Below are positions 21,901-31,781 of a DNA stretch of 64,000 nucleotides, in pieces. Each line of letters begins with the position of its first letter. Position 1 is the stretch's first letter. Made by a program: the position numbers and the translations under genes. The stretch lies in the NCBI GenBank assembly GCA_033675265.1, contig JAUJYZ010001545.1, positions 393,501 to 457,500 of the forward strand, written 5' to 3'. The notes beneath the pieces are model-generated. The model was given only the letters and a program-made list of their open reading frames with translations, was not told the DNA's origin and ran no database searches. Source of the stretch: Actinostola sp. cb2023 (Eukaryota > Cnidaria > Anthozoa > Actiniaria > Actinostolidae).

Positions 21901-24900
21901 ACAACAAAAATATGAATTGATGATTTCGGCTCGATCAATTTCCTTCTTACCTCGTCAGAACATTACTAGGGACCTTAAAAGGTCGTTCACGAAGTTTAAA
22001 AAAAATCGTACTTGGGAATAACGCTTGGCAGCAGTTTTAGTGAAAATAGTGTCGTTTGAATATCAGCTGGCATTCACAAACGCGGCTTACAATGATAATT
22101 TTGAATAAACCTTCCAAAAGCAGAATAGTTGAATTAGTATTTGTGTTAAGCATAATAAAATCCAAGCAATATTGACGCGGAGCGAGCGAGTTAAAAAATA
22201 CGGCAAACCGGTCATTCATTATGCTGGAACCAGCATGTGTACATTTTGTCTGCGCATGCGTTTGGATTCAGATTTCAAAGTACCTATTTACATAATCGAT
22301 ACTTCATGTGCCAACGATGTGCCAACCAGAGATCGATTGGCTGTCGAAACAAAACGTGTGAGAAGCCTTTGTGGAAATGGTTGGCACATTTACATCACAA
22401 TGTTAATTATAAGTAATACCATGGCACTGAGGGATATTAGTGATTAAATGTCCCCGAAGCCGAGGGAAGTTTAGTGGAAGTCCCGAGCCTCCGGGCGAGG
22501 GACTTTTACTAAACTTCCCGAGGCTGAGGGACATTTAATCACTAATATCCCGAAGATGCCATGGTATTAGTTTGTAATACCATGATCACCGAGGAAATGG
22601 ACAAAAATACAGGCTTGAGTTAACCGGCGCAAAGGAGAATATATTATAGTGTTTTGTGAAAGAGTCTTAATTGATTAGACTGTACTCTGGGGAATGCTTC
22701 ATGTTGCACATCTTTGTTTCATTTACACAATAAAAGAGTATAAATTAGTTATAGTAAGGAGTACCTGAAGGTAAACAGATCAGAAATGGCGGGAGGTCGG
22801 TCTTACTTTTATGAGAGATGACGAAGTGGAGCAAGTAAGGGAGAATACGGTTCCTCAAAACACTAAAAAGCACATACAGAAAAAGAGGAAAGTGCCAACT
22901 AATATAATATTTCATTGTGTGAACAAATAACAGAAATAAGTCTAATAAAATTTCCTTTGAATTCGACTTTTGTGCATTTCCTTCTATTGCGCATGCGTTA
23001 ACGATGTTGTATTTTGAGCTTCACACATCCCACACGTCTTGAATGCTCGAGTCATCATAAGTAGAGGAGCGATTATTAAAGTACTATTTGGTTTGCTCTT
23101 GGGTCCCAATGATTGTGTGTACACCTGGTGTATATGAGGGACTGACTTGCATCCTCATGCATAGTAATGAGGGACATTTAGTCTAAATTTCCCTCATGAT
23201 TGTATTCATGAGGGAGATTTAGTCTAAATTTCCCTCATTACTATGCATGAGCGATGCTCGACTTAGAGCTTTCGCGAGGGATGTTCGATGTTAAATGTCC
23301 CTCGTGGAACAATGAAAACCGAGGTGATCATGGTATTATGTTTGTAAACATGAAGTATCGCTATTGTTTTGCCAAGTGCACTGCTGTGGAAGATTTTGTG
23401 AGCGATCTACGTCTCTAGAATGAAGTTTTAGAAAATCATTGAAAGGAAATCAATAGTTCGCCTACTTTTGTGGTGCTGTGGATATTTTTTTCCGCATAAT
23501 GGAACAAAATCCGCCAAAACAAGGCAACATTCCTACGGAGAAGTCGAGTGAATGAGTGATACTTGGACACTTCAAATCCACCGCAAAGCAAGAGGACAAT
23601 TTTTCAACTCCAACAAACAAGACCTTACGAAACTAGCATGAGTGAAGCAATAAATCACGGAAGAAAATTGCTGGGGGGTGAGCTGCTAAGAGAGGTTTTC
23701 TTATAATTTAGTTTGACATGTCACCAATTCAGATAAACGATTCGCAAACACAATGCTGAATAAAAACTCAATGTGAATCAAACTTATATCAAACGGTTTA
23801 CAGCTGATTCTAAGAAGTCCAAAAAAATGAAGAATTAAGGGACAATTTTTCAGCTTAAAATAAGTTCTCGAATGCAAAGAATAAGCTTATAAGAAGTCAA
23901 TTTGTGCTATTTTCGGCTGGGGGGCTAGTTAATAAGTATTGTACTTTAGGTAGGAATGTTAGGAAAACACGTGCAAAAATGATAAATACCCAACGGAACC
24001 GAGCAAAATACTTGAGAATACTTGAATGTAGAGAACTCAAATTCACAGAATGTGACCTTCAATGTGTCATTACTAACGTTCACTGTGAAGTAATTCTTGA
24101 AAACATCTTCGATGAGAATAAACCCAAAGGACAATGTAGCTGGTTTTAGGATAACTCCTTGTTTTGGCGGATTTTGTTCCTTGATATTTTATCATCTACG
24201 ACCCTTATAGGAAAAAAATCATCTACAGCAAAACAAAAGTAGGCAGACTATTGATTTCCTTTCAAATATTTTCTTGAACATTATTCTAGAGACGAAGATC
24301 GCTCACTAAATCTCCCACCGCAGTGCAATTTGCAAAGAAAATGGCAGCAAATCACTTTCAAATCTGAATTCTAACGCATGCGCAGACAAAATGTATACAT
24401 GTGTTGCTCTCGTTCGACGTCACGCGATCATTCAAGATCTGTTGTTTTGTGCCAGCGATCAACCAATTTCGTAGTTTTAAAGATATTTATGTAAACCAAA
24501 CCCGAAACCTACTATATACATGTACGTATTTTGATCAAAATATATTTTAATCAATGGATCTAGATAGCAGGCGGTTTACATTCTGTACACTTGACTGACA
24601 AGCTGTACTAGACATGTGTTACTCCCTGCCACTTGTAACACTGTGTAAGAGAGTTAATAAATCCTCGGAAATTACCCAGGGGGAGGGGAAGGGAATGGAA
24701 GGAGGAAGGGGAATGAAGGAGGTTGGAGTTGGATTGCGCCAGCGAAATGCTGTCAGCGGACACTTCGTGACGTCAGCGTTTTCGAAAAACTCCCGTTTTT
24801 CTTGTTGACCGAAAACGCCGGTTACGTGTGTGTGGGTGGGAGGATAAAACGGGGAGAAATGTGAGCGTATATACATGTGTTTACACTTGGTGGTTTACTG

Positions 24901-27900
24901 ATGTAAACGAGTTACCGAACCTCGGTAGAAATTAGAAAACTATTGTTTGTTGAGCGGTTAACGTTAGTTTTCTGATTTGTACCTTGGTAAAGCCCACTCA
25001 GGTGTAACATCGGCCTATATTGAGAATGTTTGTTGTAGTTCTTCAACACATCTTTATTTTGTTTTTCAGCAATTCCTGGATCTCTTGCTGTTGCGAACAC
25101 TGGTTTGCTTGGCGTGGTGATTGGCAGGTTGTGTGATCGTCTTGGTACTCACAGAACATTGTTGATGGGTGGTTTGATATCTGCTACTGGACTCATAGCA
25201 TCATCGTTTGCGCCAAATATTTCTGTGTTGATAGCAACGTATGGCTTTCTGTTAGGCACTGGCAGTTGCTTGGTGTACGTCAGCACAATGGTTGCTATTC
25301 CACTGTATTTTCAGAAATACAAATTTGAAGCTACGTCATTGGTGTCCATAGGACCTGGATCAGCATTGCTCTTCTTGAGTACTGTTGTTCAACACTTGAA
25401 TAAAGCTTTTGGCTGGAGGAAGTCCATGCTCTTCATGGCTAGTTTCTCGATCTTTCCTTGTCTTGTAGCGCGGTTAATGCGTTCAAAACCATTGACTACA
25501 GATAAGAATGACGACGTCTCTGATCACGACGACGAGCCCACAACCAAGCAATCGTGTAGATTTGGTGATCTAGTGTACTGCTCTGCTCTCAAAAACAAAA
25601 CCTTTTTATTGGTAACTACGATGACCATGGTGGCGTCGTTGGGTCATTCGATGCCCTTTGTTCATTTGGTAAGTCATATAAGGACTGTTAGCTTTTCAAT
25701 TGGTATAGTTGACATGTATGTTTTTATATCGTTTTCTATAGTTTTTCTACAGAAATCATATATGCAATTTCTTTTAGAGATATTAATTTGAGAAAAACAT
25801 GCTTATTGCATAGTTGCATGACGTCACTTGGTTTGCAAACACCTTTTCTTCATTGAGTCGAAAGATCGTCACGGTTTTAGAACCACAAGCGACAACAAAT
25901 CGAGAATACCACAGGGAGACCAAATTTATTATCGCTCTGGCTCCACCACAGGAAGCCCAGCAAAGAAGACGCGCGCACAATATATTTTTGGAAAAAAGTA
26001 ATTTTCATCTACAGATTTGGTCTTCCTGTGGTATGGAAGCACAGGCATCCCAATCACTTACGAAGTTATTACCTACAATCAGGAGCCCATAAGTAGGAGC
26101 GTCCATACGGTATTGGATAGTGTCACAGCGTTTTCACAAGTGTGGTTATTTTTAGAACAGTTTTCCCGCGAATTTTGGCCAATCAGAGAACGTTTCTGGT
26201 ATGACGTATTTTTTGAATTTTGATGAGATGACAGGTAAAATAAAGATGGCCTCCGATAGCGACAAAGAGTGTTCTTCAAGTGAAATAAACTACGAATCGT
26301 CTAGTGATAGTGAGAGCAGTATTGAGTCATTCGGTACAACAGAATCACTTGAAAGTGATAGTGGTGACGATTGTGCTTCTAAAGGCATCCAAAGCTAGTA
26401 GTGGTTCGAAGAACTCCAACACGAAGGGACCGACTGAGAAGCTGTTGTAGCGTGTGGATGCAAATAATTAGCCGAAGACTTTCAAATACATATTTTCGTC
26501 TAAACTATTTCGTCAGAAAGTGAATTCAATTTATTCTTGGATGTGGTTTAGTGGTATCTTGTAATTATCGTTGTGGAGTTTGAAGATTGACGACAAGGCT
26601 ATTAGCTGCTATTCAAAAACAAATTCGCTGAAACCGCATGATGAGCGACAAGACGAGTGAATCAAATTACGAATAAGATTGGTGAAAGTAAGCGTGTTTG
26701 TTGTCATTTGTTGTGTCTTTTCTGTTACCTAAATGGCTTAAAAATGGATTGTGAATATTTTTGTGAGTCTGCCGATTTGAAATATATTAATAAAAACACC
26801 TTCATTCAAGTTTTGATGTTTAATTTAATGGATTCACTGAGCTTATTATTTACACACGCTTCACTGTCAATATAAAGACTAAAGTTGAGCGAAACTGACT
26901 CAAAGTTGCTTTGTTTTTAAATTCAGTGACTTTCATTTACTGCGCCGGTACTCACTGAATTAATCAAATTCAAAACTCAAACGAATTGAAAACTAAACTG
27001 ATACATTCTTCGACCAAATGATCCATAATGTACTAGCTCAAAATCATATTTGCTTTCCATTTGGTGGGTCTTCTGACTTTTATTTTTAAGTTTTCTGATT
27101 TTTCATGTTGATTGACGGCAGCGAAAAACCAAATTACAAGCCAACTGCCTAAATAGACTATCGCTTTCAATGCACCTTACTTGACTTGACTTTGACTTTC
27201 TAACGTTTCAGAGGCACAACGCTTCATAATACGTTTGTATTTCTCCGTGAGGTAAACACGCGTTCACATTATCTATCCTCGAAACTCTGCCACGAAACCG
27301 CCTGGCCCTCACTTCAATTCAAATCCTGTAAGTTCACTTCGTTCGGGAAAAGCAGTCTAGAATTTTAGGTCAAGGTTCAAAGCAGCGGCCTATGGAATCC
27401 CGGGAAGTTGTTGGTATGATAAAATTGTGAGTCAGACACAAAGAAAACTGGATAATCCTGACTTTTATTTGTACATTCATCTCTTCGAGTCTTTCGAAAT
27501 TCCGCCATTTTATTTTTGACGTAAAACCGGAAATGAAACCGCCATACCGGAAACGTTCTCTGATTGGTCAAATGACCTTCTTTCGCGGGAAAACTGTTCT
27601 AAAAATAACCACACTTGTGAAAACGCTGTGACACAGACCCAATATAGAGCATGGACGCTCCTACTTATGGGCTCCTGCTACAATCAAATTTTAAACTCAC
27701 CTTTAATTCTATTTTTGAAGGCCAAGTTCTCCGATGACATTGGAATATCGAGCGACCTCTCTTCATGGCTATATTTCGTCATTGGGCTGTGTTCAACGTT
27801 GTCTAGGCTCAGCGTTAGCAAATTCGGCAAAGCGGGATTGTTGTCTCTTCCACATATCTTCCTACTGGGTTCCATCACTCTTGCCTTGGCCAATCTAATC

Positions 27901-30900
27901 TTACCCTCTGTCTCCGAGTACTATGCACTTGTATTGTATTGTGTTGCTTTTGGCTTTGGCGAGGGTCTCATGCTTACACCTGTTTTTAATATGATAATGG
28001 ATTGCCTACCTACTGGAAAGAGAGGTAGTGGATTTGGACTTTTCCAGTTCTTTATATGTATATCGTTTGTGATCGGGCCGATTTTATCAGGTACAATATT
28101 AAAGCAGTGCTAGTAGTAGGGGGCAGTGCTAGTAGTAGGGGGCAGTGCTAGTAGTAGGGGGCAGTGCTAGTAGTAGGGGGCAGTGCTAGTAGTAGGGGGC
28201 AGTCCTAGTAGTAGGGGGCAGTGCTAGTAGTAGGGGGGCAGTGCTAGTAGTAGGGGGCAGTGCTAGTAGTAGGGGGCAGTCCTAGTCCTAGTAGTTGGGG
28301 GGCAGTCCTAGTAGTAGGGGGTCAGTGCTAGTAGGGGGCAGTGCTAGTAGTAGGGGGCAGTGCTAGTAGTAGGGCAGCAGTGCTAGTAGTAGGGGGGCAG
28401 TGCTAGTAGTAGGGGGCAGTGCTAGTAGTAGGGGGGCAGTGCTAGTAGTAGGGGGGGCAGTGCTAGTAGTAGGGGGGCAGTGCTAGTAGTAGGGGGGTGC
28501 AGTGCTAGTGCTAGTAGTAGGGGGGCAGTGCTAGTAGTAGGGGGGCAGTGCTAGTAGTAGGGGGGCAGTGCTAGTAGTAGGGGGGCAGTGCTAGTAGTAG
28601 GGGGGCAGTGCTAGTAGTAGGGGGCTAGTAGCTAGTAGTAGGGGGGGGCAGTGCTAGTAGTAGGGGGGCAGTGCTAGTAGTAGGGGGCAGTGCTAGTAGT
28701 AGGGGGGCAGTGCTAGTAGTAGGGGGGCAGTGCTAGTAGTAGGGGGGCAGTGCTAGTAGTAGTAGGGGGCAGTGCTAGTAGTAGCTAGTAGTAGGGGGCA
28801 GTGCTAGTAGTAGGGGGCAGTCCTAGTAGTAGGGGGCAGTCCTAGTAGTAGGGGGCAGTGCTAGTAGTAGGGGGCAGTGCTAGTAGTAGGGGGGCAGTGC
28901 TAGTAGTAGGGGGGCAGTGCTAGTAGTAGGGGGCAGTGCTAGTAGTAGGGGGGCAGTGCTAGGGGGGCAGTGCTAGTAGTAGGGGGCAGTGCTAGTAGTA
29001 GGGGGGCAGTGCTAGTAGTAGGGGGCAGTGCTAGTAGTAGGGGGCAGTGCTAGTAGTAGGGGGGCAGTGCTAGTAGTAGGGGGGCAGTGCTAGTAGTAGG
29101 GGGGCAGTGCTAGTAGTAGGGGGGCAGTGCTAGTAGTAGGGGGGCAGTGCTAGTAGTAGGGGGGCAGTGCTAGTAGTAGGGGGGGGGCAGTGCTAGTAGT
29201 AGGGGGGCAGTGCTAGTAGTAGGGGGGCAGTGCTAGTAGTAGGGGGGGCAGTGCTAGTAGTAGGGGGGCAGTGCTAGTAGTAGGGGGGCAGTGCTAGTAG
29301 TAGGGGGGCAGTGCTAGTAGTAGTAGGGGGCAGTGCTAGTAGTAGGGGGGCAGTGCTAGTAGTAGGGGGGCAGTGCTAGTAGTAGGGGGCAGTGCTAGTA
29401 GTAGGGGGCAGTGCTAGTAGTAGGGGGGCAGTGCTAGTAGTAGGGGGCAGTGCTAGTAGTAGGGGGGCAGTGCTAGTAGTAGGGGGGCAGTGCTAGTAGT
29501 AGGGGCAGTGCTAGTAGTAGGGGGGCAGTGCTAGTAGTAGGGGGGCAGTGCTAGTAGTAGGGGGGCAGTGCTAGTAGTAGGGGGGCAGTGCTAGTAGTAG
29601 GGGGGCAGTGCTAGTAGTAGGGGGGCAGTGCTAGTAGTAGGGGGGCAGTGCTAGTAGTAGGGGGGCAGTGCTAGTAGTAGGGGGGCAGTGCTAGTAGTAG
29701 GGGGGCAGTGCTAGTAGTAGGGGGGGCAGTGCTAGTAGTAGGGGGGCAGTGCTAGTAGTAGGGGGCAGTGCTAGTAGTAGGGGGCAGTGCTAGTAGTAGG
29801 GGGGCAGTGCTAGTAGTAGGGGGCAGTGCTAGTAGTAGGGGGGCAGTGCTAGTAGTAGGGGGGCAGTGCTAGTAGTAGGGGGGCAGTGCTAGTAGTAGGG
29901 GGGCTAGTGCTAGTAGTAGTAGGGGGCAGTGCTAGTAGTAGGGGGCAGTGCTAGTAGTAGGGGGCAGTGCTAGTAGTAGTAGGGGGCAGTGCTAGTAGTA
30001 GGGGGCAGTGCTAGTAGTAGGGGGGCAGCTAGTAGTAGGGGGGCAGTGCTAGTAGTAGGGGGGCAGTGCTAGTAGTAGGGGGCAGTGCTAGTAGTAGGGG
30101 GGCAGTGCTAGTAGTAGGGGGCAGTGCTAGTAGTAGGGGGGCAGTGCTAGTAGTAGGGGGGCAGTGCTAGTAGTAGGGGGGCAGTGCTAGTAGTAGTGCT
30201 AGTAGTAGGGGGGCAGTGCTAGTAGTAGGGGGGCAGTGCTAGTAGTAGGGGGGCAGTGCTAGTAGTAGGGGGGCAGTGCTAGTAGTAGGGGGGCAGTGCT
30301 AGTAGTAGGGGGGCAGTGCTAGTAGTAGGGGGGCAGTGCTAGTAGTAGGGGGGCAGTGCTAGTAGTAGGGGGGCAGTGCTAGTAGTAGGGGGGCAGTGCT
30401 AGTAGTAGGGGGCAGTGCTAGTAGTAGGGGGGGCAGTGCTAGTAGTAGGGGGGCAGTGCTAGTAGTAGGGGGGGCAGTGCTAGGGGGGCAGTAGTAGGGG
30501 GGCAGTGCTAGTAGTAGGGGGGCAGTGCTAGTAGTAGGGGGGCAGTGCTAGTAGTAGGGGGGCAGTGCTAGTAGTAGGGGGGCAGTGCTAGTAGTAGGGG
30601 GGCAGTGCTAGTAGTAGGGGGGCAGTGCTAGTAGTAGGGGGGCAGTGCTAGTAGTAGGGGGGCAGTGCTAGTAGTAGGGGGGCAGTGCTAGTAGTAGGGG
30701 GGCAGTGCTAGTAGTAGGGGGGCAGTGCTAGTAGTAGGGGGGCAGTGCTAGTAGTAGGGGGGCAGTGCTAGTAGTAGGGGGGGGCAGTGCTAGTAGTAGG
30801 GGGGCAGTGCTAGTAGTAGGGGGGCAGTGCTAGTAGTAGGGGGGCAGTGCTAGTAGTAGCAGTGCTAGTAGTAGGGGGGCAGTGCTAGTAGTAGGGGGCA

Positions 30901-31781
30901 GTGCTAGTAGTAGGGGGGCAGTGCTAGTAGTAGGGGGGCAGTGCTAGTAGTAGGGGGGGCAGTGCTAGTAGTAGGGGGCAGTGCTAGTAGTAGGGGGGCA
31001 GTGCTAGTAGTAGATGGGGCAGTGCTAGTAGTAGGGGGCAGTGCTAGTAGTAGGGGGGCAGTGCTAGTAGTAGGGGGGCAGTCCTAGTAGTAGGGGGCAG
31101 TCCTAGTAGTAGGGGGCAGTGCTAGTAGTAGGGGGCAGTGCTAGTAGTAGATGGGGCAGTGCTAGTAGTAGGGGGGGGCAGTGTAGGGGGCAGTGCTAGT
31201 AGTAGGGGGCAGTCCTAGTAGTAGTAGGGGGGGCAATCCTAGTAGTAGGGGGAGGGCAGTCCTAGTAGTAGGGGGGAAGTCCTAGTAGTAGGGGGGTAGT
31301 CCTAGTAGTAGGGGGTAGTCCTAGTAGTAGGGGGTTGTCCTAGTGGTCCTAGTAGACAGTCCTAGTAGTAGGGGGGACAGTGCTAGTAGTAGGGGGCAGT
31401 GCCAGTAGTAGGGGGCAGTGCTAGTAGTAGGGGGCAGTGCTAGTAGTAGGGGGCAGTCCTAGTAGTAGGGGGTAGTCCTAGTAGTAGGGGGGAAGTCCTA
31501 GTAGTAGGGGGTAGTCCTAGTAGTAGGGGGTTGTCCTAGTAGTAGGGGGAGGCACAGACAAGCCAAGCTAAAGTATGTATAAATAATAATGTATCTTTTC
31601 AACAGGTTTCATGGCAGACGTGACTGGATCCTACAACTCTGCATTCTATGCTGCAGGTTCATTGGAAATCGTGGGCGGAAGTCTCTGTTTTTTCGCTCGT
31701 TTTATCTCCTCGCCTACCAAGGACACTATTGATATAGAAACTACAGAGCTAGTAATTATAGAGAAAGAAACTGTTTTATAG
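12731..31781 (+). CDS. Monocarboxylate-transporter-like (SLC16/MFS) gene A, four exons, 454 aa
   Basis: Exons 12731-12950, 25070-25668, 27721-28090 and 31606-31781 join in phases 1, 0, 1 with GT-AG introns and one open frame. The product is a 12-helix major-facilitator carrier of the SLC16 (MCT) type; the substrate cannot be told. DGPWSW (residues 30-35) is the MCT signature at helix 1; YFQKYKFEATSLVSIGPG is the helix-5 signature; GRLCDRLG follows helix 2. An acidic loop (DKNDDVSDHDDEP) separates the two halves. PILSG joins FMADVTGSYNSAFYAAG at helix 11. The tail ends ETVL, a class-I PDZ-ligand shape. The start ATG at 12731 is chosen because gene B has it too, although an in-frame ATG lies at 12692. 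Intron 1 (12.1 kb) is full of mobile elements; intron 3 is a minisatellite. It appears intact. Confidence 0.88.
13098..13464. mobile_element. 367-bp near-perfect palindromic insertion in intron 1A
   Basis: Arms of about 175 bp start CACAGGCAGCCCAAGC and pair almost perfectly around a loop near 13280. The 7-mer TGTGTAC flanks both ends (13091-13097 and 13465-13471), and the same place in gene B (38.0-39.1 kb interval, GCACTGTGTACATGTCCC near 39040) has a single TGTGTAC. It is therefore an insertion after the A/B duplication. There is no ORF of its own. Confidence 0.88.
13472..14001. other. Intron 1A sequence without recognised elements
   Basis: The first part (13472-13560) continues the alignment with intron 1B. 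Simple TTGTATTGTATTG repeats lie near 13620. No coding seen. Confidence 0.5.
14244..14480. mobile_element. Nested foldback MITE
   Basis: Inverted ends TAGAGAGATTTAGCAAACAC and GTGTTTGCTAAATCTCTCTA. The interior is rich in CACGACGTC-type words. No coding potential. It sits inside the hAT-like MITE. Confidence 0.75.
14486..14895 (+). mobile_element. 5'-truncated Penelope-like element
   Basis: The first 129 bases read as the end of a Penelope-like GIY-YIG endonuclease (AIRKAKEAYLITRANTLEP, then NGLN) and stop at TAA 14612-14614. The rest is a 3' UTR with a hammerhead-like motif. The 11-mer TCTCTAATATC flanks both sides (14475-14485 and 14896-14906), a plausible target duplication. Most of the RT is missing, as in many retrotransposed copies. 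Confidence 0.72.
14715..14757 (+). ncRNA. Hammerhead-ribozyme-like motif in the Penelope-like tail
   Basis: In order: TGCAC (stem I strand), CTGATGA box at 14720-14726, GACTAG-TATGG-CTAGTC (6-bp stem II with 5-base loop), GAAA box at 14745-14748, TATT, and GTGCA (14753-14757) pairing with TGCAC. This is the minimal hammerhead layout known from Penelope-like elements; stem III is very short. Activity is not shown. Confidence 0.6.
15044..15070. mobile_element. 27-bp end-to-end terminal-repeat remnant
   Basis: A perfect palindrome of CAGGAGCCCATAA, G and TTATGGGCTCCTG. It is flanked by the 7-mer GTCTGGG at 15037-15043 and, beyond the nested Harbinger, at 18368-18374. The same termini bound the element at 26080-27677. 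It looks like a transposon reduced to its two ends. Confidence 0.7.
15332..15496 (+). pseudogene. Harbinger Myb/SANT-like DNA-binding protein, first exon or remnant
   Basis: A 54-codon frame from ATG 15332. NFSEKEVSVLVEETQ, KFSSTVTNAKKDELWGLITE has the tryptophan and charged-residue spacing of the Myb/SANT-like (NAIF1-type) protein that Harbingers encode beside the transposase. It ends at TAA, or at a possible splice donor AA|GTAAAT. The rest of the gene is not present. Confidence 0.65.
15558..17580 (+). repeat. 65-bp tandem array, about 31 units
   Basis: The unit begins GATCAGTGTCACACTGCTAC and includes GGAGTATATAATGAATAG. Units are almost identical; only a few substitutions are seen (for example GAATGTTAAA at 16822). 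Units with an inserted CTTA (TATATCTTAATG) occur near the left edge (15727) and at the right edge (17552). It lies in the middle of the Harbinger element. Confidence 0.95.
17823..18062 (-). pseudogene. HARBI1-like transposase N-terminal fragment
   Basis: The minus-strand frame reads FSIIERYRLSREMIFRLIDE, then VKDKLEPPTKRSHAVPTQLQ VLVAL, the N-terminal helical region typical of Harbinger transposases, before it loses similarity. The DDE catalytic core is absent. A short duplication (AAGAACATTTGTCCTC, twice) lies just upstream at 18040-18070. Confidence 0.7.
19938..21247 (+). repeat. 16-bp minisatellite, interrupted
   Basis: The unit is GTACATATTTCACAAA with TTCATAAA variants. The array is broken at about 20421-20468 and 20517-20810 by inserted sequence. 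Open frames across it (repeating HISQSTYFTKYIF) are artefacts of the repeat. Confidence 0.93.
20517..20810 (+). other. Chimeric insert in the minisatellite with LINE-like and exon-derived pieces
   Basis: CTTCATTATGGAAGGA and following bases duplicate 20424-20468. About 20580-20665 encodes WRSLIQCGISRIKPTRRGCR, resembling the N-terminus of cnidarian-type LINE ORFs. Positions 20736-20781 are identical over 46 bases to 25196-25241 in exon 2 of gene A. It ends in an AAT/ATT microsatellite. Confidence 0.6.
21268..21335. repeat. Hairpin, about 25-bp arms
   Basis: CATCCTCGGGAACTCAGG against CCTGGGTTCCCGAGGATG around a short loop. Probably the end structure of a foldback element. Confidence 0.7.
21561..22232. 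mobile_element. 672-bp foldback element with arms of about 300 bp
   Basis: Left arm from TGGTTCCCGCATAATGAATG, right arm to its complement ending GGAACCA. The arms pair over nearly their whole length, with small differences (for example CGACGGTGTATTC against GAATAAACCTTCC). The loop is near 21880-21930. No ORF belongs to it. Confidence 0.85.
22239..24401. repeat. Compound inverted-repeat region with internal hairpins
   Basis: The ends are inverted (22239-22283 against 24354-24401, core TTTTGTCTGCGCATGCGTT). A second inverted pair lies inside (about 23370-23540 against 24150-24340). Hairpins at 22424-22555 and 23150-23250 are built of GAGGGACATTTA-type words. It looks like nested foldback elements. 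A short frame at 23904-24149 has no recognisable domain. Confidence 0.6.
24402..25069 (+). other. Intron 1A, proximal to exon 2
   Basis: A purine-rich patch (24675-24725) and a TCAGCGTTTTCGAAAA block of the hAT-like MITE type near 24772. From about 25005 the sequence aligns with intron 1B (GTAACATCGGCCTATATTG). The acceptor is TTTTTCAG at 25062-25069. Confidence 0.5.
25070..25668 (+). CDS. Gene A exon 2 (helices 2-7)
   Basis: Begins in phase with exon 1 to give TAIPGSLAVANTGLLG and runs through the helix-5 signature and the acidic central loop to PFVHL before GTAAGT. 599 bases; 15 shorter than exon 2B because the acidic loop is 5 residues shorter. Confidence 0.92.
26080..27677. mobile_element. 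1.6-kb DNA transposon in intron 2A (CAGGAGCCCATAAG termini, 7-bp target duplication)
   Basis: The ends CAGGAGCCCATAAGTAGGAG and CTCCTACTTATGGGCTCCTG are inverted, with arms of about 150 bp. CTACAAT flanks both ends (26073-26079, 27678-27684). Intron 2B has a single CTACAAT at this point (CACCTACAATCAAATT near 45757), an exact empty site, so it inserted after the duplication. A 65-aa acidic, serine-rich frame (26201-26398) is the only coding trace. About 26440-26780 matches 18835-19135 in the larger element upstream. Confidence 0.82.
27721..28090 (+). CDS. Gene A exon 3 (helices 8-11)
   Basis: Acceptor CTATTTTTGAAG; begins AKFSDDIGIS directly after PFVHL of exon 2. It ends at PILSG with one base over before GTACAA. 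The open frame continues upstream to 27628, but that part lies in intron and transposon. Confidence 0.88.
28100..31548 (+). repeat. G-rich 19-20 bp minisatellite filling intron 3 of gene A
   Basis: The unit is CAGTGCTAGTAGTAGGGGGG with 5, 6 or more Gs, roughly 175 units. Units of the CAGTCC type cluster near both edges (28200-28320, 31080-31550). Runs of G on the transcribed-sense strand recur every 19-20 bases. It starts within about 10 bases of the splice donor. Confidence 0.97.
31606..31781 (+). CDS. Gene A exon 4 (helix 12 and cytoplasmic tail)
   Basis: Acceptor TCTTTTCAACAG. Reads GFMADVTGSYNSAFYAAGS, then a 29-residue tail ending KETVL and TAG. The last 86 bases of coding sequence are unit 1 of the downstream array. 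Confidence 0.9.
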
